Source of the DNA: Haloarcula pelagica
GTDB lineage: Archaea > Halobacteriota > Halobacteria > Halobacteriales > Haloarculaceae
DNA: 64,000 nt
Reading direction: 5' to 3'
NCBI RefSeq assembly: GCF_030127105.1
Contig: NZ_CP126161.1
Location: 310,001-374,000 of the forward strand
Position numbers and translations under genes: made by a program. Positions 1 to 7,768 of the stretch are shown one piece after another (the first letter of the stretch is position 1; every line of letters starts with the position of its first letter). The notes beneath the pieces are model-generated. The model had not been told where the DNA came from. It saw nothing but the letters and a program-made list of their open reading frames with translations, and made no database searches.

Positions 1-39
1 AGCGAAAGCGTTTTTCACGCGACCGGAGACACCCCGATA

Positions 40-113
40 GGGCGTGTGGCCTAGTGGATCAGGGCGAGAGGTTCCTAACCCCTAGATCGCGGGTTCGAAT
101 CCCGCCACGCCCG
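40..113 (+). tRNA. tRNA-Arg (anticodon CCT)
   Basis: A complete cloverleaf can be folded. The acceptor GGGCGTG (40-46) pairs fully with CACGCCC (106-112), with G113 as discriminator. The D-stem is GCCT/GGGC (49-52/62-65). The anticodon stem AGAGG/CCCCT (67-71/79-83) has one A-C mismatch, its loop TTCCTAA places CCT at 74-76, and the T-arm is GCGGG-TTCGAAT-CCCGC (89-105). There is no intron and no encoded CCA. The anticodon reads AGG arginine codons. The T-arm/acceptor half recurs twice downstream, as expected when a tRNA gene has served as an integration target. Confidence 0.95.
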
Positions 114-184
114 TTCTGCGACGAACGTGAGAAGCGAACGGGCACGGAGACTCGAAGCACGGAACGAGCGAACGAAGTTCAGGC

Positions 185-206
185 GGTTCGAATCCCGCCA
201 CGCCCG
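185..206 (+). repeat. Second copy of tRNA-Arg 3' end (att-like)
   Basis: These 22 bases are identical to bases 92-113, the last 22 bases of the tRNA-Arg gene (T-loop through discriminator). The copy is 93 bases downstream and no tRNA 5' half precedes it, so it is not a tRNA gene. The flanking sequence (gcgac...gagcgaac..ggca) also resembles the flank of the first copy, so a unit of about 90 bases seems to have been duplicated. A degenerate inverted copy of the T-arm (tggcgggattctaatc) lies at 235-250. Attachment-site scar is an inference. Confidence 0.8.
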
Positions 207-274
207 TGCAGCGACCGCAGGGAGCGAACCGGCATGGCGGGATTCTAATCAGGGAGGGGCTTTGCTCCAAGCGT

Positions 275-296
275 GGTTCGAATCCCGCCACGCCCG
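275..296 (+). repeat. Third copy of tRNA-Arg 3' end (att-like)
   Basis: This is another exact 22-base copy of the tRNA-Arg 3' end, 90 bases after the second copy. No integrase or element gene lies between the copies. The stretch 114-355 holds only these repeats and gagcgaac-type degenerate sequence, and I see no credible gene in it. The copies are either nested attachment scars left by elements that have gone, or tandem duplications of the tRNA end. Confidence 0.8.
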
Positions 297-355
297 GTTT
301 CCGAGCCACGGGCTCGCGCGACCAACGGCTGTACTGCGAGAAGCGAGCCGTCGGC

Positions 356-745
356 TCAGACCCGGTCTCGGACGGTGAGGAAGGCCACGTTCAACAGCGC
401 CACCCAGAGGAAGGCGACTGTCTCGACGGCCAGCCCGGACAGCGGGAGGAACTGCCGACAGACGAGGACGAGCGCGACGAATTCGGCAGTGACCACACAA
501 CTGGCGACGGCGACCCAGCCGACGGCTCGCGCGGGGCCGCCGTCGACCGGACTGTACTCGTCGTACGCGGTCGGGACGCCCACGCCGACCAACAGCAAGA
601 GGAGGACGAGTCCGTCGCCGAGAGCGACGACGGTCTGTGCGAGATACGACAGCGGGGCCGCCAGACAGATCCCGGTCAGGATCGTCAGCGTTCGCTCGTC
701 TCGGAGGCGGGACCAACGGTGTGCGGGCGATGTGGAGGAGGGCAC
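356..745 (-). CDS. Small four-helix membrane protein, unknown function
   Basis: This 129-residue protein has about four hydrophobic segments (around residues 20-38, 42-60, 72-98 and 105-125) and a charged N-terminus, so it should sit in the cytoplasmic membrane. No catalytic motif or known family is recognised. It lies downstream of, and on the same strand as, the secreted nucleotidase, 57 bases away, but nothing ties the two functionally. The start is the first ATG of the frame. Codon use (G/C in third positions) matches genuine neighbours. Function cannot be assigned. Confidence 0.6.
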   Translation of the reverse strand: MPSSTSPAHRWSRLRDERTLTILTGICLAAPLSYLAQTVVALGDGLVLLLLLVGVGVPTAYDEYSPVDGGPARAVGWVAVASCVVTAEFVALVLVCRQFLPLSGLAVETVAFLWVALLNVAFLTVRDRV

Positions 746-802
746 GTTCGGAACGTCGGTACCGACGACAAAAAAATCTCGGGGGACGTAAGCGCCAGTG
801 TG

Positions 803-3451
803 TCAGACCGCCTCTTCGGCGTTGTAGGCGACGACGAGGTCCAGGATATTACGGGTCGTGACGGGCTGTCCGCCGACCTGGCCCTCGGCGTTGAACGCGA
901 CGATCGCTGCCCGGAGTTCCGGGAGTTCGATCCCGCCGTTGTCGTCGGTGTCGAAACGGGCGAGCGACGAGTTCGTCCCAAGCGTCGCGGTCACGTCGGC
1001 GTTGAGCACGGAGTGGTCGAAGCCGTTGCGCTGGGTGTCGAGCGCGCCGTCGGTGTAGCCGGCGTACAACTGGAGCGTGTCGCTGGACCGGTCGAGTTCG
1101 GTGAGGGCCTGGCTCTCGAAGCGGACGGTGAGCGTGTCGTTCGAGACGCTGGCACCGGACGCGCGGACGACGCCGTCGGACGCGTTCTCGATACGGACGG
1201 TCGAGGCGTTGACCGACTCCACGGTGTCGGGGACGCCGATCGAGAGCCGCGTCGTCCCGTCAGTTTCGGTCGCCGAACCGCCGGAGACCGTCCGGGTGAC
1301 GCGTCGGATACGGTCCTCGCCGTCGGGCGAGATGGGCGAGGTGGCGTTGATGTACTCGGCTGTCGCCGTCCCGTAGAGCGTGTAGTCCGAGTCGACGGTC
1401 TGCAGTTCGCTCATGTTCCAGCCGTACCGCTGGCCGAACGTCCACCCGGCCATGTAGGAGTTGACCGTGACGCTGTAGGTAGCGGTCGGATCGAGGGGCT
1501 CGCCCTCGACGGCGACATCACGGACAGTGGTCTCTGCGCCGGGTCGGTCGACGAACTCGTAGGTGACGCCGCTGACCTGGAGTTGGGCCTGCGCGCCGTA
1601 CTGTGCGTCCAGTCGCGTGACTTGGCTGGCGAGCAGTTCCCGCAGTTGCTCGCCGGTCATCGCCTTCGTGACGAGGTAGTTCCCGAACGGCAGCGAGGTG
1701 TAGACATCGTTGTAGGTGACCGGTCCGCGGTCGATGACGAAGTCCCCGCGGATGCCGCCGGCGTTGGTCGCGGCGACATCGGCGCCGGTGCGGTTACGGA
1801 AGGCGTCGGTGACCGTGTTGCCCCACGCCGTTTCGTCGGCGTAGTTCGAGGAGAACGTCGAGTCGAGCGGGACCGTCGTCCGGCCCGCGACCGTCGAGAG
1901 GTACTGTCCGCGGGCGTCGGCGACGGTGTCGTTGGCCGTCTCGTTGATCGGATAGCCGTTAGAGCCGTCCAGGGTGATGAGTCGGCCGCTGTCCAGCGTC
2001 GTGTCGGTCCCGCCGACCGAGAGGTTCGCCTCGCCGAGGTAGGCGGCACGGGCCTGGGCCTCCATGACGACGGTGCCGTCGACGGTCTTCGGACCGAAGG
2101 TCCGTTCGTCGTCACCGGTGACGACGACATCGATGTTCTCGGTGTTGCGCGCGAGCGTCTTCGACTCGGGGACGCCGATGTGTGCCGCCGCGACGACGAC
2201 ATCGACGTTCTCGTCCTCCTTGAGCGTCGTGGCGACCTGGCTTCCGGCCGAGACGTAGTCGGTGACCTCGTACCCCTCCTCGTCGAAGTCGACCGCGGTC
2301 TTGGACCTGATCGCGTCGTCGACCAGCCCGACGATGCCGACGGTCACGTTCCCGCGCTGGACGACGGTGTAGTTTTTCGTCCCCGGGATGTTCCCGCCGT
2401 TCTCTTGCTGAATGTTCGCGACGAGCCACGGGAACGCCGAGTTGTCGCTGTAGTCCTCGACCGCCCCGAAGCCGTAGTCGAGGTCGTGGTTCCCGACGAC
2501 TTCCGCGGCGGGGTCGAGCGTGTTCAGCGTCTTCACGGGGACGGTGTGGTTGCTGACCGGCGAGAGCGAACTCGGACTGACCTGGTCGCCGCCGCCGACG
2601 ACCACGGTCGGGTTGTCGATGGCCGCTTTACGGCTGTTGACCGCGCCGACGAGTCGCCCCATCTTCGTCGGGTTCGAAGCCGCGGTCTGGATGTCGTTGT
2701 ACGAGAGGACCGTCAGCGTCGTCCCGTCGGCCGGCGTCGACGGGCCGCTGTCTGTCGGTGCCGTGTAGTTGGTCACGGCGGTCGGCTGGATCTTGAACGC
2801 GCCGAAGGAGTAGTGGACCGGCCCGGAGAGGCTGTCGATGCTCCCCCCGGTCTCGTTGGGAACCGTGACGGCCGCGTGTGTGACATCGTCGACGGCGATC
2901 TCGCCGCTGCCGTCGTCGACGGCCCACTCGCCGTACTGGCCGGGCGTGGCGGTCACCGAGAGGTTCGAGACGGTGACGAGCACCCCCTCGTAGGCCTCCG
3001 TCGCCGCGTCGGCGGTGCTGACCCGGCTCTCGTCGGGCACCGGTGCGGTGCCGGTGACGGCGACCGACGCGCGATCGGTGCTCACGTCGATCTCGGTGAC
3101 GCCGTTGTACTCTTTGACGAGGCCGGTGACGGTGACCGCCTCGCCCGCCGAGACGGTACTGTTCCCGTAGACGTAGACGCCGCTGTAGGGACCGGTCCCG
3201 TTCTGGAGGAAGAACCCGCTGCCGGTGACCGCGGTGACGGTGCCGGAGGTGGTGACGTTCTGTCCGTCGTAGGGGGAATCGTCACCGCTCCCGTCGGGCG
3301 TCTGTATCTCGCTGATCGCGACTGTGCGTTCGGTCGCTCCGGTCTGTCCCGCCGCCGCTACCCCTGCCGGGACGGTGGCCAGGACGACAAGCAGCGCGAC
3401 TGCCAGTGCTGTGATCGATCGTCTCGGTGTCCGCGATGGATCTGCCAGCAT
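803..3451 (-). CDS. Secreted 5'-nucleotidase/metallophosphoesterase with OB-fold and dockerin-like end
   Basis: This 882-residue protein should be exported and hydrolyse extracellular nucleotides or nucleotide sugars to nucleoside and phosphate. Residues 1-34 form a signal peptide (basic start, ALAVALLVVLA core). Residues about 45-165 look like the OB-fold found in extracellular nucleases of the YhcR type. A calcineurin-like phosphoesterase follows, with GNHD at 320-323 and a second metal site VVAAAHIG. The 5'-nucleotidase C-terminal domain contains NAGGIRGDF from residue 563. The end, about residues 833-880, has an EF-hand/dockerin type DxDxNGxI..EL loop, probably binding Ca2+. No membrane anchor or sortase signal is seen, so it is either released or bound through the dockerin-like part. 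Confidence 0.85.
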   Translation of the reverse strand: MLADPSRTPRRSITALAVALLVVLATVPAGVAAAGQTGATERTVAISEIQTPDGSGDDSPYDGQNVTTSGTVTAVTGSGFFLQNGTGPYSGVYVYGNSTVSAGEAVTVTGLVKEYNGVTEIDVSTDRASVAVTGTAPVPDESRVSTADAATEAYEGVLVTVSNLSVTATPGQYGEWAVDDGSGEIAVDDVTHAAVTVPNETGGSIDSLSGPVHYSFGAFKIQPTAVTNYTAPTDSGPSTPADGTTLTVLSYNDIQTAASNPTKMGRLVGAVNSRKAAIDNPTVVVGGGDQVSPSSLSPVSNHTVPVKTLNTLDPAAEVVGNHDLDYGFGAVEDYSDNSAFPWLVANIQQENGGNIPGTKNYTVVQRGNVTVGIVGLVDDAIRSKTAVDFDEEGYEVTDYVSAGSQVATTLKEDENVDVVVAAAHIGVPESKTLARNTENIDVVVTGDDERTFGPKTVDGTVVMEAQARAAYLGEANLSVGGTDTTLDSGRLITLDGSNGYPINETANDTVADARGQYLSTVAGRTTVPLDSTFSSNYADETAWGNTVTDAFRNRTGADVAATNAGGIRGDFVIDRGPVTYNDVYTSLPFGNYLVTKAMTGEQLRELLASQVTRLDAQYGAQAQLQVSGVTYEFVDRPGAETTVRDVAVEGEPLDPTATYSVTVNSYMAGWTFGQRYGWNMSELQTVDSDYTLYGTATAEYINATSPISPDGEDRIRRVTRTVSGGSATETDGTTRLSIGVPDTVESVNASTVRIENASDGVVRASGASVSNDTLTVRFESQALTELDRSSDTLQLYAGYTDGALDTQRNGFDHSVLNADVTATLGTNSSLARFDTDDNGGIELPELRAAIVAFNAEGQVGGQPVTTRNILDLVVAYNAEEAV

Positions 3452-3540
3452 TCTTTCCGAACCACGGCCTGTCCGGTAAAAAGTCGTTATATTGTTGTGA
3501 TATACCGCTCGCGTGTGAACGGTTCGGATATATAGACGCA
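3452..3540 (-). promoter_or_regulatory. AT-rich promoter region of the secreted nucleotidase
   Basis: This is an AT-rich island in GC-rich surroundings. On the minus strand it offers two TATA-like elements, tatatatcc near 3525-3533 and ggtatatcac near 3498-3507, plus an aatataac element near 3486-3493, about 35 bases before the start codon. Which of them is used cannot be told. The remaining bases up to 3628 are GC-rich with no visible feature. Confidence 0.45.
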
Positions 3541-3628
3541 GGCGGGCGGGGGCCGGGAACCGGCCGGGCGAACTGCTGGAGGGCCGTGGGGGACCGGGCG
3601 AGCGAAGGGGCTTCCGAGGGGAGGTGCC

Positions 3629-4531
3629 TTACTCGACGATGATCGCGCCGCGCTGGCCGAGCGCGCGGTGGGGGGCACAGGCGTACCGGTAGATACCGTC
3701 GGACTCGAACGTGTGTTCGAACGTCGTCGAGGGTTCGTGGTCGACCTGCCCCGACCGGATGTCGTGGTCCTCGAAGACGACGTTGTGCGCGCCACCCTCG
3801 CCGGTCCAGTTCCAGCGGACCGTCGTCCCCGGGCTGATCCGGAGGACCGTCGGCGAGAACGCGAAGTGCCCGCCGTTCCCCTCGGCACCGACGGTGACCG
3901 TCGCCGGGCCGCTCCCGTCGTGGTCGGTGACGGTCCCGTCGAAGGAGCCGGAGGCCGCGAGCCACTCGTCGACCGCCTCGTAGCCGGTCGACGGCGGCTC
4001 CCTGACGAAGACGGCGCCTTTCATCCCGTCCTCGCGGTGGGGTTCGGAGACGTAGGGGTAGACGCCCGTCTTCTCGAAGAAGTACTTGTAACAGGTCCCG
4101 TCCTGTGCGTTCGTGCGCCCGCTGTCGAAGGTGCCGTCCAGTGCGACGACGTTGTGCTGGCCGCCGTGACCCGTCCACTCCCAGGCGACCGTCGTCATCG
4201 GCGGGACCTCGATCACCGGGTGCGTGAACGCGAGGCCGTCGTCGGTCGGGTGTCCGACGCCGATAGTCGGGCGGGCACGGATACCGTATCTGCGGCGTTC
4301 CCCGTCGTAGCCGTTGGCATCGGTGAGCCACTCCGAGACCGACTCCGGCGGTGTCTGTTCGGGCGTCGGAGTCGCAGTCTCCGTCGTCGAGGGCGCCGCA
4401 GTCGTCTCGGAGTCGGGAGTCGCACCGGCCGCCTGTGCCGTCTCGTCCGTCGATGTGCAACCGGCCACTGCCGTCAGGCCAGCCAGGGCGGTACACTGCA
4501 GGAACCGTCGCCGAGTAGAGGGCTGTCGCAT
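3629..4531 (-). CDS. Twin-domain halocyanin-like Tat lipoprotein with altered copper ligands
   Basis: This 300-residue protein begins with a Tat motif (RRRFLQ) and a lipobox ending at Cys25, then a Thr/Pro-rich linker, so it should be a lipid-anchored protein on the outer face of the membrane. Two plastocyanin-like domains follow (about 65-180 and 185-300). Halocyanins are type-1 copper electron carriers with ligands His-Cys-His-Met. Domain 1 has H126, H165 and M170, but Ser162 stands where the Cys should be. Domain 2 has H249, C285 and H288, but Gln293 replaces the axial Met. I checked both substitutions at the codon level. Domain 1 should not form a blue-copper site; domain 2 resembles the Gln-ligated site of stellacyanin. 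It is transcribed away from the regulator gene at 4771. Confidence 0.85.
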   Translation of the reverse strand: MRQPSTRRRFLQCTALAGLTAVAGCTSTDETAQAAGATPDSETTAAPSTTETATPTPEQTPPESVSEWLTDANGYDGERRRYGIRARPTIGVGHPTDDGLAFTHPVIEVPPMTTVAWEWTGHGGQHNVVALDGTFDSGRTNAQDGTCYKYFFEKTGVYPYVSEPHREDGMKGAVFVREPPSTGYEAVDEWLAASGSFDGTVTDHDGSGPATVTVGAEGNGGHFAFSPTVLRISPGTTVRWNWTGEGGAHNVVFEDHDIRSGQVDHEPSTTFEHTFESDGIYRYACAPHRALGQRGAIIVE

Positions 4532-4770
4532 GACAGTATGAAGGTTGGTACCAGGGGATGCAAAAGCCCGGGTCCGCTTTCCAGAATCTGGAAATCAACA
4601 GTACCCCTTTCTATACAGGTCATTTATTACCGGGTGGACGGACCCGAACCCCCCTCGTGACCGACATCTTGAAACCCGTACCGTGGGACAGCTACCACGA
4701 CGGTCACGTCCGTCCACCGTCACGTCGGCGTCGCAGACTCCCATAGCCCCCTGACAGGAGGTCCACGGTC

Positions 4771-5133
4771 GTGAGACGAGACGAGGAACTCGACACCCAG
4801 GCGGTGTTCGACGCGCTGGCCGACCCGGACTGCCGTGCGATCCTGGCGACGCTCGACCAGCCACGGCCGGCAAAACAGGTCGCGGACGAGTGTGACATGG
4901 CACAGACGAGCACGTACCGGAAACTCGAACAGCTCAGCGAGGCCGACCTCGTCTCCGAGGAGACCGAGGTCCGTTCGGACGGACACCACGCGACGCGGTA
5001 CGTCCGGGACTGCTCGGGCGTCTTCGTCACGTTGACGGACGAGGACCGCTTCGACGTTGATGTCTTGCGGGACCAGGAGACGCCGGACGAACGCCTCGCG
5101 AGCCTCTGGACGCGGATCAGTGAGGAACTATGA
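4771..5133 (+). CDS. ArsR-like winged-helix transcriptional regulator
   Basis: This 120-residue protein carries an N-terminal winged-helix fold: AVFDALADPDCRAILATL, then AKQVADECDMAQTSTYRKLEQL as recognition helix, then a wing. This resembles ArsR-type regulators of haloarchaea. The start is GTG at 4771, supported by a Shine-Dalgarno sequence (ggaggt, 4758-4763) at good spacing. The stop overlaps the ATG of the next gene (ATGA at 5130), so the two are translationally coupled. No metal-binding Cys cluster is visible and the effector is unknown. The divergent intergenic stretch 4532-4770 contains AT-rich elements (ctatacaggtcatttatta) suited to promoters in both directions. Confidence 0.75.
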   Translation: MRRDEELDTQAVFDALADPDCRAILATLDQPRPAKQVADECDMAQTSTYRKLEQLSEADLVSEETEVRSDGHHATRYVRDCSGVFVTLTDEDRFDVDVLRDQETPDERLASLWTRISEEL

Positions 5134-5429
5134 ACGAAACGATTCCAGTCGTCGTCCTCGGTTTCAAGACAGTGACGCTGCTGCTGGGCGGACTCATCAC
5201 CTACTTCGCGGCGAAAGCGGCGCGCAAGAGCGGTTCGGACGGGTTGACCTACCTCGCGCTCGGGTTCGCGACGGTCACCTTCGGCTCGCTCCTGGCGGGT
5301 ATCGGCGACCAGGCGTTCGGGCTGGGGACCGGCGCCGCCTTGATCTTCGAGAACGCGCTCACCGCGGTCGGGTTCGCCGTCATCGCCTACTCGCTGTACG
5401 TGACGAGTGGGTCGACGGGGCGGCCGTAG
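5130..5429 (+). CDS. Small three-helix membrane protein coupled to the ArsR-like regulator
   Basis: The 99 residues form three hydrophobic segments (about 7-25, 40-60 and 66-90) with short polar loops. The protein starts inside the stop of the regulator gene (ATGA overlap), so the pair is one operon. As I recall, haloarchaeal genomes often pair a small membrane protein of this kind (possibly DUF7521) with a winged-helix regulator; the membrane partner may sense or sequester something for the regulator, which is inference. Its stop abuts the convergent halocyanin gene with no gap (5429/5430). Confidence 0.65.
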   Translation: MNETIPVVVLGFKTVTLLLGGLITYFAAKAARKSGSDGLTYLALGFATVTFGSLLAGIGDQAFGLGTGAALIFENALTAVGFAVIAYSLYVTSGSTGRP

Positions 5430-5990
5430 TCACTCGACGACGATGGCGCCTTTCATCCCCAGGCCCTTGTGGGGCAGACAGTAGTACTGGTAGACGCCGC
5501 TCGACTCGAAGGTGTGCGTGAACTCGTGGCCCTCCTCGGTGACGGTCTCGCTCTCGAAGGCGCCGCCCTCGTCGACGACGTTGTGCCCGGCGCCCTGCCC
5601 GGTCCACGTCCAGGTGACCGTCGTCCCGGTGCTGACGCGGACCGCCGCGGGGGCGAACGCGTAGTTGCCGCCGTTGCCCTCGGCGCCGACCGTCACCTCA
5701 ACGGAACTGCTCCCGGTCTCGTCGACGACGGAGCCGTCGAAGTTCCCGACGTTCGAGAGGTAGTCGCTGACCTCGGCGGGAACCTGGCCGCCGGACCCGC
5801 CGTCGCCGGAGCCGCCGGAAGTCGTCTCGGTCGAACTACCGTCGCCGGCATCCCCGTCCGACTCGCCGCCGGACCCGCCGTCGTCAGCGCCGCCGTCCCC
5901 ACTGGAGCCGCCACACCCGGCCAGCAGGCCGACACCGGAGACGACTGCGGTACTACGGATGAACGTCCGCCGATTCAGGTCGTCTGACAT
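5430..5990 (-). CDS. Halocyanin, membrane-anchored blue copper protein
   Basis: This protein of 186 residues starts at the ATG at 5990, chosen because the Tat motif RRTFIR and the lipobox LLAGC (Cys26) follow at once; upstream in-frame codons do not look like protein. A long Gly/Ser/Asp linker (about 27-90) leads to one cupredoxin domain. All four type-1 copper ligands are present: His136, Cys171, His174 and Met179, in the usual YYCLPHKGLGMKG context. Halocyanins carry electrons between membrane redox complexes on the outer face. It contrasts with the twin-domain protein at 3629, whose ligands are changed. A gtatac element at 6011-6016 could be its TATA box, giving a leaderless or very short leader. 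Confidence 0.9.
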   Translation of the reverse strand: MSDDLNRRTFIRSTAVVSGVGLLAGCGGSSGDGGADDGGSGGESDGDAGDGSSTETTSGGSGDGGSGGQVPAEVSDYLSNVGNFDGSVVDETGSSSVEVTVGAEGNGGNYAFAPAAVRVSTGTTVTWTWTGQGAGHNVVDEGGAFESETVTEEGHEFTHTFESSGVYQYYCLPHKGLGMKGAIVVE

Positions 5991-6240
5991 ACGTTCCGAA
6001 CGAGGGACTGTATACTGAAAAGTGAGTCGATCGTGACAGTAGCGCCCGAACGATAATTGAGGTTCTCGACCCGTTATATCGCGGCATTTGGACGCGAACG
6101 GGTAAACCAATCACCGAACATGTAAGCCATCTTTTGCCGAAACCGACTGGAGTCTGACGACCGACTACCAACACAGTTCGGAGGGGGCTTCTTTGTGTGT
6201 CGGACCCTGTGAACGAGCAAATGAGCGCGAGGTGTCTTCC

Positions 6241-7767
6241 GTGACTGTCTGGGTGCGTGGCGACCACTTGGTCCGGCAGCGGGGCCCGCTGGCCCGCCGG
6301 CCGGACGAGCGGGCGCTCCTGATCGAAGCCGAATCGTTCGGTCGGAAACTCCCGTATCACCCGCACAAGCTGACGCTGGTGTTCAGCGCGATGCGACAGT
6401 TCCGTGACGCCCTCCGGGAGGACGGGAGACGCGTCGACTACCGGCAGGTCGACACGTTCGCCGACGGGCTGGCGGCCCACTTCGAAGCCCACCCCGACGA
6501 CACGCTCGTGACCACGGAGCCCCAGGCCCACGGCGGGCGAGATCGCATCGAAGCCCTCGTCGCCGAGGCTGGCGGCGAGCTGGAGTTCGTCGCCGACGAG
6601 CGCTTCTGCTGTTCGCCCGACCAGTTCGACGCGTGGGCCGACGAGGGGCGGTACCGCCACGAGGACTTCTACCGGTTCATGCGCCGCGAGACGGGGTATC
6701 TGATGGCCGACGGCGACCCGGTCGGCGGGGAGTGGAACTACGACGACCAGAACCGCGAGACGCCGCCCGAAGACTGGACACCGGCCGACCCGCCGACCTT
6801 CGAGCCCGACGGGACGACCGCGGAAGTCGCCGAGTGGGTCGAGGCGACGTTCGACGGCGGCTACGACGACCCCCCCTACGGCGGGTCCTGGGCCGATCCC
6901 GAGCCGTTCCGCTGGCCGGTGACCCGCCGGCAGGCCGTCCGCGCGCTTGACCACTTCGTCGAGCACCGACTCGCCGAGTTCGGTCCTTACCAGGACGCCA
7001 TGCTGGGCGAGGAGTGGGCCATGAGCCACAGCCTGCTGTCGACCTCGCTGAACCTCGGGCTCCTCCTCCCCGAGGAGGTGATCGAGCGGGCGATCGCCGC
7101 CTACGAGGACGGCGAGGCCCCGCTGAACAGCGTCGAGGGGTTCGTCCGGCAGGTCCTGGGCTGGCGGGAGTTCCTCCGGCACGTCTACCGCCGGGAGATG
7201 CCCGACCTGGCGACGGCGAACCAACTGGGCGCCGAGGCCGACCTGCCGGAGTTCTACTGGACCGGCGAGACCGACATGGCCTGTCTCTCGGACGTGGTCG
7301 AGGGCGTCCGCGAGCGGGGCTACTCACACCACATCGAGCGGCTGATGGTCCTCTCGAACTTCGGCTTGCTGTTCGGCGTCGAGCCGGCACAGCTCAACCG
7401 CTGGTTTCACGCCGGCTACGTCGACGCCTTCCACTGGGTCACGACGCCCAACGTGGTCGAGATGGGGCTGTACGGCGCCGGCGTCTTCGCCACCAAACCG
7501 TACGCCTCGTCGGCGAACTACGTCGACAAGATGAGCGACTACTGTTCGGGCTGTCCCTACTACAAGACCAAGACCACGGGCGAGGGCGCCTGCCCGTTCA
7601 ACACGCTGTACTGGGAGTTCCTGACACGTAACGAGGACGACCTCCGGTCGAACCACCGGATGGGGCTGATGTACAACCACGTCGACAACAAGGACGACGA
7701 GGAGTGGGCAGCGATCCGCGAGCGAGCCGAGGAAGTGCGGGCGATGGCAGACCGGGGCGACCTCTGA
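6241..7767 (+). CDS. Iron-sulfur photolyase/cryptochrome (FeS-BCP, PhrB/CryB type)
   Basis: This flavoprotein of 508 residues belongs to the deoxyribodipyrimidine photolyase-related family. Characterised members repair (6-4) photoproducts with FAD and carry a 4Fe-4S cluster. The N-terminus TVWVRGDHLVRQ opens the antenna-binding Rossmann half; the helical FAD-binding half contains EFLRHVYRREMP and TRNEDDLRSNHRMG. Four cysteines, C348, C435, C438 and C451, have the same 3- and 13-residue spacings I recall for the cluster ligands of Agrobacterium PhrB. The start is placed at GTG 6241 because homologues begin at this point; a TTG at 6193 would add 16 unlikely residues. The 250-base upstream gap (5991-6240) has AT-rich patches (gttatatcgc) but no gene. 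Confidence 0.88.
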   Translation: MTVWVRGDHLVRQRGPLARRPDERALLIEAESFGRKLPYHPHKLTLVFSAMRQFRDALREDGRRVDYRQVDTFADGLAAHFEAHPDDTLVTTEPQAHGGRDRIEALVAEAGGELEFVADERFCCSPDQFDAWADEGRYRHEDFYRFMRRETGYLMADGDPVGGEWNYDDQNRETPPEDWTPADPPTFEPDGTTAEVAEWVEATFDGGYDDPPYGGSWADPEPFRWPVTRRQAVRALDHFVEHRLAEFGPYQDAMLGEEWAMSHSLLSTSLNLGLLLPEEVIERAIAAYEDGEAPLNSVEGFVRQVLGWREFLRHVYRREMPDLATANQLGAEADLPEFYWTGETDMACLSDVVEGVRERGYSHHIERLMVLSNFGLLFGVEPAQLNRWFHAGYVDAFHWVTTPNVVEMGLYGAGVFATKPYASSANYVDKMSDYCSGCPYYKTKTTGEGACPFNTLYWEFLTRNEDDLRSNHRMGLMYNHVDNKDDEEWAAIRERAEEVRAMADRGDL

Positions 7768-7768
7768 C

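Noticed and set aside
40-296. CRISPR array or integrated element at the tRNA
   Set aside because: Only three copies, all equal to the tRNA end, with no cas genes, integrase or spacer pattern.
206-3535. Very long plus-strand open frame (over 1,100 codons) opposite the nucleotidase
   Set aside because: It is the mirror of a real gene in GC-rich DNA; it is rich in Arg/Asp/Val and Gly with no domain, and the opposite strand encodes a clear secreted nucleotidase.
6193-6240. TTG start 16 codons upstream for the photolyase
   Set aside because: The extra residues are not like the family, whose members begin at the TVWVRGD strand; Cys numbering also fits the GTG at 6241 well.
5953-7224. Minus-strand frame of 423 codons opposite the photolyase
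   Set aside because: The plus strand carries all photolyase and iron-sulfur motifs; the minus frame has no recognisable domain.
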